Shown here one piece after another: positions 35,666 to 42,889 of a stretch of 64,000 nucleotides of DNA. Numbering within the stretch: position 1 is the stretch's first letter; each line of letters starts with the position of its first letter. The stretch is from Steroidobacter sp. (GTDB lineage: Bacteria > Pseudomonadota > Gammaproteobacteria > Steroidobacterales > Steroidobacteraceae). Location of the stretch: positions 18,755 to 82,754 of the forward strand of contig JAICPY010000006.1 in NCBI GenBank assembly GCA_025929585.1. Direction: 5' to 3'. A program made the position numbers and the translations under genes. Below the pieces are notes generated by a model, which was not told the origin of the DNA, did no database searches, and saw nothing but the letters and a program-made list of their open reading frames with translations.

Positions 35666-35892
35666 ACGTCAGCCCCGCTCACCACATCAACCGGCAACGA
35701 AGAGTAAGGCAACAGAGAAGAATCACGAGAGGAAGTGCCTCACACCAAACGTGAGCGCAGTGCCCAGGGGGCTCAGTGGCTTGCTGCCTACTCTGGCCTG
35801 CCGCGTCCTCGCGGCTTGCTTGCTCTCGGCTCGCTTGCCGCTAGGCTTGCCTGCACGCGTGGCTTGCTCCGCCTCCGCCGACCAACATGCGA

Positions 35893-37854
35893 TCACGGTC
35901 GCTCCGCGAGTGCTTCGTAGCTCGCGACATAGTCGTCGCTGGCAATGGGCGATCGCAGAATGGTGTTCGGAATATCGAATGCGGTGGCCAACTCTAAAGC
36001 GGAAGGCCGTAGCGTCTTGCAGGAGCGATCGACGCATTGACGAAAGGTCTTCACTTCGTCTCGAGTAATGAGATCTTCAGCAAGAAAGTAGCCTAAGAGC
36101 GGTGAGATCTCCTGATAGATGAACAGCCTGAAGAGCTCCGTAAACGGATGCTCGTTCGGAAAGTCTGCGGCGCGCAGCCACAGCGAATCGGCGGCGAGCC
36201 GGGATGCATGAGCCGTGGCTGTCTCGATCGCGAGATTGATGTTGTCGTTCCAGAGCTCGAACAAATCTTGACCGGGAATCTGGGCAGGCAGCATGTTGCG
36301 GCGTAGCTCCTTCAACAATTTGCGCTCGCGCTCGTGCATCAGGGTAAGCAAGCGAGAGGCATCACGCAGCGATCCCGATACGCTCGCAGCTTTCTTCAAT
36401 GGCTCATAGCCCTGCTGCTGGAGCATCTGTCTGGCGATCTTGATGAGCGCGATCTGATTATCTGCTTCGGCTGTGATCATGCCAGGGCATTGAGAGGCGT
36501 ACACCGATATCCGATTCTGCTCGAACAGGCCGGCCGCTCCACAGCGCTCGCGGCATAAACGGATCCCCCGCTCCGCCGCATATGACACATGAACTTTTGT
36601 CGCGCTGGTGATTCGAAATAGGTAATCGTGATTCTCGTCGCTGCAGTGCTCATACTTCCCGAGGGCATCATTGACCATCATGCGGCTTGCATAAGTACTC
36701 GCCAAGGTGAAGAACAAGTCCCGCTGATGATTACGATACTCGATGACATTCACATCGCTGTGCCGAGGCGCGAACGTGCGCCGCTGTTCGGCGTACCTGA
36801 GTGCGATGAACGAGCTGGCTGCGGCAGCCGTGGTGCTGACTGCGCTTAGACACAATCTTCCGAGTTGCACTTGCTCGAGCGATAGCAGAAAGCGCTCTCG
36901 ACGGCTTCCTATGTCGCTCGTGAACATACCTTCATCGCTCAATCGACTGTGCTCCCCCAGCAGCAAGCAGTGCTTCGGCACTCGCACGCCTTGAAAGCTC
37001 GTCATCGCATTGTCGAGGGCATACCCTGGCTTATCTCCGAGCGGCACGATGCTCACACCCGGACAAGTAGCGCTCTGCGTACGTAATCGCACGATCACCG
37101 GAAACACACCGCAATCGCGCTCGTCGATCGTCAATCGCGCCATGACCACGCCGAGCTTCGGCACGCCTTCTAATCCGGTGTTCGGCATGAACTTTCGCGC
37201 CTGCGCGCTGGGTGTGGAAATCACCAACTCCTGCGTGCGTGCGTCGTAATCCGCGCGTGTTTGCAAGGCAACTACGTTGTTGCCGTACCCAAGCTCGGTA
37301 ACGAGGAAGGTGCCGATCGCTTGTAGCGAATCGAGCTCATCGATATAGCTTTCGATCTCGGCCGAGGCTCCGCCATGACGAAGCAGCGAGCCTCCACAGA
37401 GACAATAGTGAATGCTCATGACCGTAAACAACGTGCCGTCGATCGTCCCGATGAGCTCGAGCGCCGTCGCAAGTCGGGTAGGACGGTATTGGACATCCCT
37501 GATCCGCAGGTCGAGCTCATCGCGTAGACGCTTGAACCGTCCATAGCTCAGTTGCGCTTGCTCGGCGATCGTAAGTCCTTCGCGCGGCGCGAAGTACGGA
37601 TCGGCGAGTAATGCCTTTACCTGCTCACGGAAGCGCCGATCTTCTTCAGACAGGGGATAGAGAAGATCGGTGATATTGGCGGCGTCAACTGCGGTCACGC
37701 CAAGTTGCGGAGTATCCGTTGGAGGGTCCGGGAGGCGTTCGGATCCTCGCGAGTCTCGAACACCGAGGCGCTCGGCAAACGGAAGGCCCTGGACCAATGA
37801 AAGCTGGCTCAAAGCCAGTACGTGTCGAAGCGCGAGCCGAATCCCAAATGCCAT
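35893..37854 (-). CDS. Acyl-CoA oxidase / acyl-CoA dehydrogenase superfamily protein
   Basis: The product (653 residues from ATG at 37854) matches the acyl-CoA oxidase branch: LGYGNNVVALQTRADYD, a middle domain with PKLGVVMARLTIDERDCGVFPVIVRLR, GDKPGYALDNAMTSFQGVRVPKHCLL, then the helical FAD-binding half with RYAEQRRTFAP and CRERCGAAGLFEQNR. These enzymes oxidise fatty acyl-CoA to the 2-enoyl form, passing electrons to oxygen. I chose 37854 because GGAG is directly upstream; the ATG at 37905 would add 17 residues. Its 3' end converges on the cellulase. The long C-terminus extends past ordinary dehydrogenases, as in oxidases. Confidence 0.85.
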   Translation of the reverse strand: MAFGIRLALRHVLALSQLSLVQGLPFAERLGVRDSRGSERLPDPPTDTPQLGVTAVDAANITDLLYPLSEEDRRFREQVKALLADPYFAPREGLTIAEQAQLSYGRFKRLRDELDLRIRDVQYRPTRLATALELIGTIDGTLFTVMSIHYCLCGGSLLRHGGASAEIESYIDELDSLQAIGTFLVTELGYGNNVVALQTRADYDARTQELVISTPSAQARKFMPNTGLEGVPKLGVVMARLTIDERDCGVFPVIVRLRTQSATCPGVSIVPLGDKPGYALDNAMTSFQGVRVPKHCLLLGEHSRLSDEGMFTSDIGSRRERFLLSLEQVQLGRLCLSAVSTTAAAASSFIALRYAEQRRTFAPRHSDVNVIEYRNHQRDLFFTLASTYASRMMVNDALGKYEHCSDENHDYLFRITSATKVHVSYAAERGIRLCRERCGAAGLFEQNRISVYASQCPGMITAEADNQIALIKIARQMLQQQGYEPLKKAASVSGSLRDASRLLTLMHERERKLLKELRRNMLPAQIPGQDLFELWNDNINLAIETATAHASRLAADSLWLRAADFPNEHPFTELFRLFIYQEISPLLGYFLAEDLITRDEVKTFRQCVDRSCKTLRPSALELATAFDIPNTILRSPIASDDYVASYEALAERP

Positions 37855-38023
37855 GCGATTCTCCGTACAGATGAAAGCATCTGCACGTTGTGTAACCACT
37901 CGCACTCCTTAGGTTCCATACGCGCCTCATCAGTTGAAGGTGCGCTGTTCCTTATTTACAGCAAGCAAGGCTCGGCAGTACTGTCCAAACCTGGAAAATT
38001 GCCGTTCAGCGGGAGGGTGCGTC

Positions 38024-38677
38024 ATGACTTCCTGGGAGATTCAAGGTCGCGAGCTCGTCAACTGCAACTGCTCGTACGGCTGCCCTTGCCAGTTCAACGC
38101 ACTGCCGACCAAGGGATTCTGCGAAGCGATGGCCTGTTACATCGTAGATAAAGGCTACTATGGTGAGGTGCGTCTCGACGGCTTGACGGCCGGTATGGCA
38201 GTGCAATGGCCTGGACCGATTCACGAGGGCAAAGGCAAATGCCAGCCTTTCATCGACATCAAGGCCGATGCGCCGCAGCGAGAAGCGCTGCTTAAGATTA
38301 TCTTAGGTCAGGATACGGATCCGTTAGCGACCGTATTTGCGGTGTTCGCAACGACGTTCGAGCGAGTGTTCGAGCCGATATTCGCACCGTTCGAGATCGC
38401 GATCGACATCGAAGCACGCCGGGGCAAAGTGCGAATCCCAGATGCCGTCGAAGGGCTGGCTGAGCCGATCCGCAATCCGGTAACCGGCGCGGAGCATCGA
38501 GTGCGAATCGATCTGCCGCATGGTTTCGAGTACGAGCTCGCGGAGATCGGCTCGGGTTCGACGGGCACGAGCGGCAACGTGAAGCTGCAACTCAAGGACA
38601 GCTACGCACAGTTCGCTTACATTCACATGAACAATCACGGACTGATTAGGCATCGCCAAAGCGCACAAGCGGCGTGA
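38024..38677 (+). CDS. DUF1326 family protein
   Basis: The 217-residue protein starts MTSWEIQGRELVNCNCSYGCPCQFNALPT. The Cys-Asn-Cys and Cys-Pro-Cys pairs are the hallmark of DUF1326, followed by GFCEAMACYIVDKGYYGEVRLDG. The Cys cluster suggests metal or redox chemistry, but no function is established. A GGGAGG about 10 bases before the ATG at 38024 sets the start; an upstream in-frame ATG at 37934 lacks such a site. No DUF2182 partner, which often accompanies this family, is present. Confidence 0.88.
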   Translation: MTSWEIQGRELVNCNCSYGCPCQFNALPTKGFCEAMACYIVDKGYYGEVRLDGLTAGMAVQWPGPIHEGKGKCQPFIDIKADAPQREALLKIILGQDTDPLATVFAVFATTFERVFEPIFAPFEIAIDIEARRGKVRIPDAVEGLAEPIRNPVTGAEHRVRIDLPHGFEYELAEIGSGSTGTSGNVKLQLKDSYAQFAYIHMNNHGLIRHRQSAQAA

Positions 38678-38688
38678 GTTCCAGCCAT

Positions 38689-38715
38689 CCGGCTCGAGTC
38701 CGTGGCTCGAGCTGG
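38689..38715. terminator. Hairpin between convergent genes
   Basis: CCGGCTCGAG (38689-38698) and CTCGAGCTGG (38706-38715) pair with one mismatch across a 7-base loop, in the 38-base gap between the DUF1326 stop and the stop of the gene at 38716. A 16-base perfect palindrome (GCTAGCGCGCGCTAGC) overlaps the end of that gene at 38715-38730. It may act as a bidirectional terminator. Confidence 0.6.
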
Positions 38716-39141
38716 CTAGCGCGCGCTAGCGACTGACCGCTCGCGCTCCTTTGCACGCTCGATCAATAGTTGACCGACGATTTCGCGTGCTTCGTCTTCG
38801 GTCAACCCCGGCTGCAGTTCGAAAACTTCGGTCTCATCGAATGGATTTGCGAAGAGCGTCGCGTGCGATTCAGCACTAGCGCTTCGCTGCGAGTCCGAAT
38901 ACTTATAGTGCACGCCCATCACACAGCCCAAGATGATCGCCAAGCCAAGAGCGCCAGCCATGCGCTTCGCAAGTAGCGACATCGCGGTAGGAGCAACGTG
39001 CGCTGGGTGCGTCAAGGAAGGAAGTGCTGGGCCGTCCGGGGATTCTCGGCCAGCCGTGGGCTCGGGCGTTCTCATCGGTATGGCTAGAGGAAACGGCACT
39101 CCCGCGCTAGCCTGATCGGAAAAATTCTCTCCATGCGCCAT
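38716..39141 (-). CDS. Single-pass membrane protein, paralogue A (NPFDE-EVFEL family)
   Basis: I do not recognise a named family. The 141-residue protein has a disordered Pro-rich N-terminus (about 1-55), one transmembrane helix (about 62-80, MAGALGLAIILGCVMGVHY), and a short C-terminal domain NPFDETEVFELQPGLTEDEA followed by REIVGQLLIERAKERE. That C-terminal domain is nearly identical to the end of the protein at 40973-41512, so the two are paralogues. The 5' region also matches that gene's (see the promoter at 39185). Basic residues near the helix put the N-terminus in the cytoplasm, so the conserved C-terminus would face the periplasm. It is divergent from the gene at 39422. Confidence 0.8.
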   Translation of the reverse strand: MAHGENFSDQASAGVPFPLAIPMRTPEPTAGRESPDGPALPSLTHPAHVAPTAMSLLAKRMAGALGLAIILGCVMGVHYKYSDSQRSASAESHATLFANPFDETEVFELQPGLTEDEAREIVGQLLIERAKERERSVASAR

Positions 39142-39184
39142 GCGACACCTCGTTAGCTCGTCAAGCTAAACGATGCTGGCGAGC

Positions 39185-39245
39185 TCTCCAATGGAGTTAT
39201 GTAATCAAGAGCTCACTGAATGCAAGTAACGTGATTTGAATCACG
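39185..39245 (-). promoter_or_regulatory. Conserved upstream block of paralogue A: CRP-like palindrome plus TTACATAA-TCCATTGGAGA
   Basis: Read on the reverse strand: CGTGA-N6-TCACG (39245-39230), a 25-base spacer, then TTACATAACTCCATTGGAGA (39204-39185), about 44 bases before the ATG. The same order and spacing occur before paralogue B at 41557-41617. The palindrome matches the CRP/Clp half-sites TGTGA/TCACA in four of five bases. TTACATAA sits where a -10 could be for a site centred about 45 bases from transcription start. This reading is inference. Confidence 0.8.
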
Positions 39246-39421
39246 CTACGGCGAGTCGTTAACGTTCGCCACGTCCTCTAGTCGACTGCTTGATTGCGAC
39301 GTGCGCGACGAAGTTCCTAGGGTCATCGACTCAGCATTACGGTCGGTTGGTACTTCGGTCCGATTCTCTGCTAACCAATCCATGGCGCACCCTTCTCCTC
39401 AGCCGATAGGAGTGGATTGTT

Positions 39422-39883
39422 ATGGAACAGCGATCAGAGTACGCAAACCAGGATTCGACACTGACCATTCGCTCTCGGGCGGATCTACGATTGCTCGGCC
39501 CGTACCATCGCGCCACGGGACGCAGGATCAGGGACATCAAGCTAGTCATACCTAGCCAGCCGCCCGCGGACGTCGAAGCGAGGCAATCGCGGCTCAAGCA
39601 ATTGATGTTTGCATGCGGCTGCGGCGAAGCCACAGCCTTCGGGATCATCGCTGCCGTTGGATTCGTCACTTATTTGTTCTTGCATACGGGCATCGGTCGA
39701 TGGTCATGGATGGATCTCGCGCGTCTTTTGTTGGTGTTCTTCTTAGCTTCCGGGCTTGGCAAATGGATCGGACGCTCGCGAGCAAAACAAGCCCTGCGGC
39801 GGGAAATCCGGGATCTTGAAAGATTTTTTCCGGAAGAGCCGCCTTCCGGGCCACGTGTGCCCTGCGCAGTCGGACATCGCTAA
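39422..39883 (+). CDS. Small membrane protein of unknown function (two helices)
   Basis: I do not recognise the family. The 153-residue protein has a polar N-terminus (EQRSEYANQDSTLTIRSRAD), a Cys pair (FACGCGE) next to a first transmembrane helix (about 70-88) and a second (about 97-115), then a basic tail (RSRAKQALRREIRDLERFF). GGAGTGGA precedes the ATG by about nine bases. Its stop is 25 bases before the metzincin-like gene, with AAGGAG between, so the two are co-transcribed. Confidence 0.75.
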   Translation: MEQRSEYANQDSTLTIRSRADLRLLGPYHRATGRRIRDIKLVIPSQPPADVEARQSRLKQLMFACGCGEATAFGIIAAVGFVTYLFLHTGIGRWSWMDLARLLLVFFLASGLGKWIGRSRAKQALRREIRDLERFFPEEPPSGPRVPCAVGHR

Positions 39884-39908
39884 CTGAGAATGGAGCAAGG
39901 AGATCACC

Positions 39909-40862
39909 ATGTCGCTCGAGGTATGCGTCGACTGGGCCGAGGAAAGTTACGAGGAATGCTCGGAGTGGGCCGATCAAGGTTACAGCGCCTGCGATGATTG
40001 GGATGATCGTTGCTGCGATTGGTGGCCTTGCTCTTGGGCTTGCAAGATCATCACCTGGGTTTGCGTTGGGTGGGTATGGGTATCGAACGTCGTGTGCGTC
40101 GCGTGGACGACGATCGTCACCGTCGTGTGCGTCGCATGGGAAGTCGTTACGGTGATTCTCACACCGATCACCTGGCTCATCGAGGTCATCCTCTCCATCC
40201 CCATCATCGGACGATTGATTGGCGAGCTGATCAATCTCGGTACGAGCATCATCTGGCGCATTGTCGGCCTTGCCGATGCGGTGCTGACGATCATCGGCAT
40301 TCGGCCGCTGAAGAAACTTCGCGTGTGTATCATCATTCTGCGCGATGAAAGAGGCTCGGCGACAAGCTCCCAAACCATCCTGCAGCCCCAGATCGACGCG
40401 GCTCGGCAGATTTTTCGCGAGCAAGCCAACATCGAGTTGCTCGTCGAAGCCATACACACGGTGGATGATCCCAGCCCCACTCACTCGCTCGATGTGGAAT
40501 GCAATGCCGCCGCTTGGGGTGAGGATCTGTGGTTACCTGGCACCTATTTCGGAACGACTAGTGCGTGGCAGTGCCCCACAGGCGGGCTTGGACGCATCAC
40601 AGGATTTGCAAACCCCGTCGTGGTCTTCTGCGTCCGCAACATTCCCGGGAGCACTGCGGGTTGCGCACTCGGACCGTTGACGGACTATCTAACGATCGAA
40701 GGCCAGAACCCGATCTGCCTCGCACACGAGATCGGGCACAAGGTGGGCCTATGGCACTGCTGCGATGGGACCAACCTTGCGAATGGCACGTGTGGCGGCA
40801 CGCAGCTGGATTGGTGGCAGATTACGATCGCGCGTAACTCGGAGTTCGTGACCTATATCTGA
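39909..40862 (+). CDS. Trp/Cys-rich membrane protein with metzincin-type zinc motif
   Basis: I do not know a name for this 317-residue protein. Residues 1-45 have a repeating pattern of Cys and Trp (CVDWAEESYEECSEWADQGY, then CCDWWPCSWACK), followed by strongly hydrophobic stretches with repeated VCVGW/VCVAW units (about 46-85) and a further helix region to about 130. From about 138 it is a soluble domain. It contains HEIGHKVGLWH (about residues 278-288), which fits the HExxHxxGxxH zinc-binding signature of metzincin peptidases, with Glu as catalytic base. A Met-turn is not evident, so activity is not assured. AAGGAG lies about nine bases before the ATG. It is co-transcribed with the gene at 39422. 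Confidence 0.8.
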   Translation: MSLEVCVDWAEESYEECSEWADQGYSACDDWDDRCCDWWPCSWACKIITWVCVGWVWVSNVVCVAWTTIVTVVCVAWEVVTVILTPITWLIEVILSIPIIGRLIGELINLGTSIIWRIVGLADAVLTIIGIRPLKKLRVCIIILRDERGSATSSQTILQPQIDAARQIFREQANIELLVEAIHTVDDPSPTHSLDVECNAAAWGEDLWLPGTYFGTTSAWQCPTGGLGRITGFANPVVVFCVRNIPGSTAGCALGPLTDYLTIEGQNPICLAHEIGHKVGLWHCCDGTNLANGTCGGTQLDWWQITIARNSEFVTYI

Positions 40863-40863
40863 T

Positions 40864-40881
40864 GCCGCTCGGTTGAGCGGC
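40864..40881 (+). terminator. Small hairpin right after the metzincin-like gene
   Basis: A 7-base perfect stem (GCCGCTC with GAGCGGC) closes a GGTT loop, starting at the second base after the stop codon. There is no T-run, so it is a weak candidate for termination. Confidence 0.5.
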
Positions 40882-40889
40882 AGATGGAC

Positions 40890-40965
40890 CGTTGGCGGTT
40901 GACGGTTGACAGCAGGAGGCGGGCGATCTTTCCGGCCGTCAACTGCCAACAGTCAACCGTCAACA
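40890..40965. repeat. Inverted heptad-repeat element with GGTTGAC units
   Basis: The left arm is CGTTGGC, GGTTGAC, GGTTGAC (40890-40910). The right arm is the mirror image GTCAACT, GCCAACA, GTCAACC, GTCAACA (40938-40965). The 27-base spacer begins AGCAGG. The architecture matches the AGTCCGT-family elements at 1886 and 3063, though the unit differs. It lies between the convergent metzincin-like gene and paralogue B. Confidence 0.82.
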
Positions 40966-40972
40966 CCTTCAA

Positions 40973-41512
40973 TCAACGCGCGCTACGCTGCCGCGCACGT
41001 TCAATGAGAAGGTCGGCCACGATAGCGCGCGCTTCGTCTTGGCTCAGACCGGGAGCCAACTCGAAAACTTCACTCTCATCGAAAGGATTTCGATAGAGAG
41101 TGGGCGGTGCGGGCGCCGGCTCTTCTTCTTCGACGACTTGCGCCGGTCTTTCAGGCAGCGGTGTCCATGCACGAGTGGCAATTTGGGCAGGCGGCTCGGA
41201 GCTCGTGAATGTGTAGTGCGCGCCTAAAGCAATGCTTCCGACAAGCGCAATACTGAGCACGCCGATCATGTGCAGTTTGTACGATTGGATCGTCGTTCGA
41301 GCAGCAAGGTGTGGCGCAGCTTCGACCGAGGCCGGCTGCTGCCGTAGTGCCCTTACGACCCCTACTGACGTCTCAGTATTTCTCTGAGCGTGTGAATCTG
41401 CGACTGGCGAAGCCACGCCTAATAGGTCCGCAGCACTCAACTCGGCCAGATCGGCAGCGCTCAGCTCCACTTCCGGTATCACTTCCATCGACGGGTGGTC
41501 CTCAGACTTCAT
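40973..41512 (-). CDS. Single-pass membrane protein, paralogue B (NPFDE-EVFEL family)
   Basis: The 179-residue protein has a longer cytoplasmic N-terminus than paralogue A, with a repeated ELSAADLAELSAADLL segment (about 16-31). It then has one transmembrane helix (about 82-101, IGVLSIALVGSIALGAHY) and a Pro/Glu-rich linker (VVEEEEPAPAPPTLY). The shared C-terminus is NPFDESEVFELAPGLSQDEA followed by RAIVADLLIERARQR. Identity to paralogue A is high over these 35 residues and low elsewhere, so the C-terminus is the conserved working part. It converges on the metzincin-like gene across the GGTTGAC element. No function is known to me. Confidence 0.8.
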   Translation of the reverse strand: MKSEDHPSMEVIPEVELSAADLAELSAADLLGVASPVADSHAQRNTETSVGVVRALRQQPASVEAAPHLAARTTIQSYKLHMIGVLSIALVGSIALGAHYTFTSSEPPAQIATRAWTPLPERPAQVVEEEEPAPAPPTLYRNPFDESEVFELAPGLSQDEARAIVADLLIERARQRSAR

Positions 41513-41556
41513 TGCACACCTCTCTCAACCGAGCAACCTAGTCGATCTATACGCGA

Positions 41557-41617
41557 TCTCCAATGGACTTATGTAAATCGTCTCAGGTTGATTTGCCGGA
41601 GCGTGAGCCCGGTCACG
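41557..41617 (-). promoter_or_regulatory. Conserved upstream block of paralogue B
   Basis: Reverse strand: CGTGA-N6-TCACG (41617-41602), 25 bases, TTACATAAGTCCATTGGAGA (41576-41557), then 44 bases to the ATG. It is the same layout as before paralogue A, with 19 of 20 bases identical in the second block, although the spacers and surrounding sequence differ. The preserved parts are therefore likely functional. Confidence 0.8.
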
Positions 41618-41820
41618 CTGCCGAGCGAGCCCGGGGCGGGCAACGTGAAACTTGGAGCTGTCGTACTGCAAACGGCCTTGAGATTCGATCCGGCTCGCGC
41701 GCTCGGACGACGACGCTCGAGTGGCCAACGTCGGTGTCCTGCGTCGATCGTTGACGCTTCTGATCTTTCACAATCGGTGTTCATCCCAGTACAGTGCGTC
41801 TGGTTGGAGATCCAGCTCGC

Positions 41821-42804
41821 ATGGCCAGTCTGATCTCTTGTCGAAGAAGCCAATTTGGGGGTCCGTTGAAGAACATTTCCAGTGGCAACGTCCGCCGCAG
41901 CCTTCGCGGCGCGGCCCTGCTCCTGCTTGCATTCGCGATGCTCGGATCGCTGCCCGCGCCCGCGGTTGCGCAAACGAAGAAAATCCTTTTCCTCGCCGGA
42001 CCCCGCGATCACGGCATGCCAGGCCGCCATGAATACGAACGCGATCTGCGCACTTTGGCGGAGTCATTCGACAACGCATCGAACTTGAACGACATCACGA
42101 CTCAAGTGATCGTCGGCCGGCTTTCAAGGGATCTCACTCCCATCAAGGACGCGGCCGTCATCGTCATCAACAGCAGCTCGGATCGTGCCGGAGATGAAAC
42201 GCACCCTCTGTTCCCGCCCGATCCCTCGACGGACCATCATGGCTACGATCCCGAGACGATGGCCTATCTCAAATCGCTCGAGGATCTGCTCAAGCAGGAG
42301 AAGATCGGCGTTGTGGTCTTGCACTACGCACTCTGGGCCGAGAACTGGAGAGCACGCGAGTACTACATGAACTGGCTTGGCGGCTTGTGGGTACAGATCG
42401 GCTCGAAGAATCCGACCGACGAATGGTCAATGACGCTCGAGAACGAGAGCCACCCGATTCTGCGCGGCGTCAAACCCTGGACGTATCGTGACGAAGTATT
42501 CTGTCGCTTTCTGCTTCCGAGCGATGCGCGGCGCACGAACCTGATCCTCGCAACACCGAAGCAGGACAAAGGGGCTATCGGTCCGCAAATCGCATCGTGG
42601 GCCTATGAACGCGACGATGGCGGCCGTGGCTTCGCCTTCGGCGGCGCGGACTTCCGCGACAATCTCGCGCGCGAGGACTATCGCCGCTTCCTCATGAATG
42701 GCATCGCGTGGGCGGCGCGCATTGAGATCCCTCGCGAAGGCATTCAGTCCCCCACGCCCGATGTCAGCGAAGTGTCACCCGCGTCGCACCCTCGCTCGAA
42801 GTAA
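41821..42804 (+). CDS. Exported ThuA-like protein
   Basis: The protein (about 327 residues from ATG at 41821) has a hydrophobic export segment (RSLRGAALLLLAFAMLGSLP, to about residue 50). It then has a ThuA-type class I glutamine-amidotransferase-like domain: KKILFLAGPRDHGMPGRHEYERD, DAAVIVINSSSDRA, KIGVVVLHYAL and GRGFAFGGADFRDNLAREDYR. Known ThuA relatives act in disaccharide or sugar-derivative metabolism, often beside dehydrogenases. The next gene, 85 bases on, is a PQQ dehydrogenase, fitting an oxidative sugar pathway. A GTG at 41794 is an alternative start. No catalytic Cys is apparent, as usual in ThuA. Confidence 0.82.
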   Translation: MASLISCRRSQFGGPLKNISSGNVRRSLRGAALLLLAFAMLGSLPAPAVAQTKKILFLAGPRDHGMPGRHEYERDLRTLAESFDNASNLNDITTQVIVGRLSRDLTPIKDAAVIVINSSSDRAGDETHPLFPPDPSTDHHGYDPETMAYLKSLEDLLKQEKIGVVVLHYALWAENWRAREYYMNWLGGLWVQIGSKNPTDEWSMTLENESHPILRGVKPWTYRDEVFCRFLLPSDARRTNLILATPKQDKGAIGPQIASWAYERDDGGRGFAFGGADFRDNLAREDYRRFLMNGIAWAARIEIPREGIQSPTPDVSEVSPASHPRSK

Positions 42805-42848
42805 CCGATGGTCCGATCGGTGCGAGTCGACGCTCGTATGCGCTCCGA

Positions 42849-42876
42849 CTATCCCCTATCCCGTATCCCCTATCCC
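42849..42876. repeat. Tandem heptad array, CTATCCC unit
   Basis: Four units in a row: CTATCCC, CTATCCC, GTATCCC, CTATCCC. The array ends 13 bases before the ATG of the PQQ dehydrogenase and occupies the place where a Shine-Dalgarno would normally be; none is visible there. A related array (ATTCCCC units) is at 53907-53934. Confidence 0.85.
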
Positions 42877-42889
42877 CTTCCTCTCTAAC

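Noticed and set aside
39666..40484. A 272-codon reverse-strand frame over the two genes of the metzincin-like operon
   Set aside because: Asp/His/Arg-rich with no hydrophobic core; the forward genes have ribosome sites and recognisable domains, so the reverse frame is a shadow.
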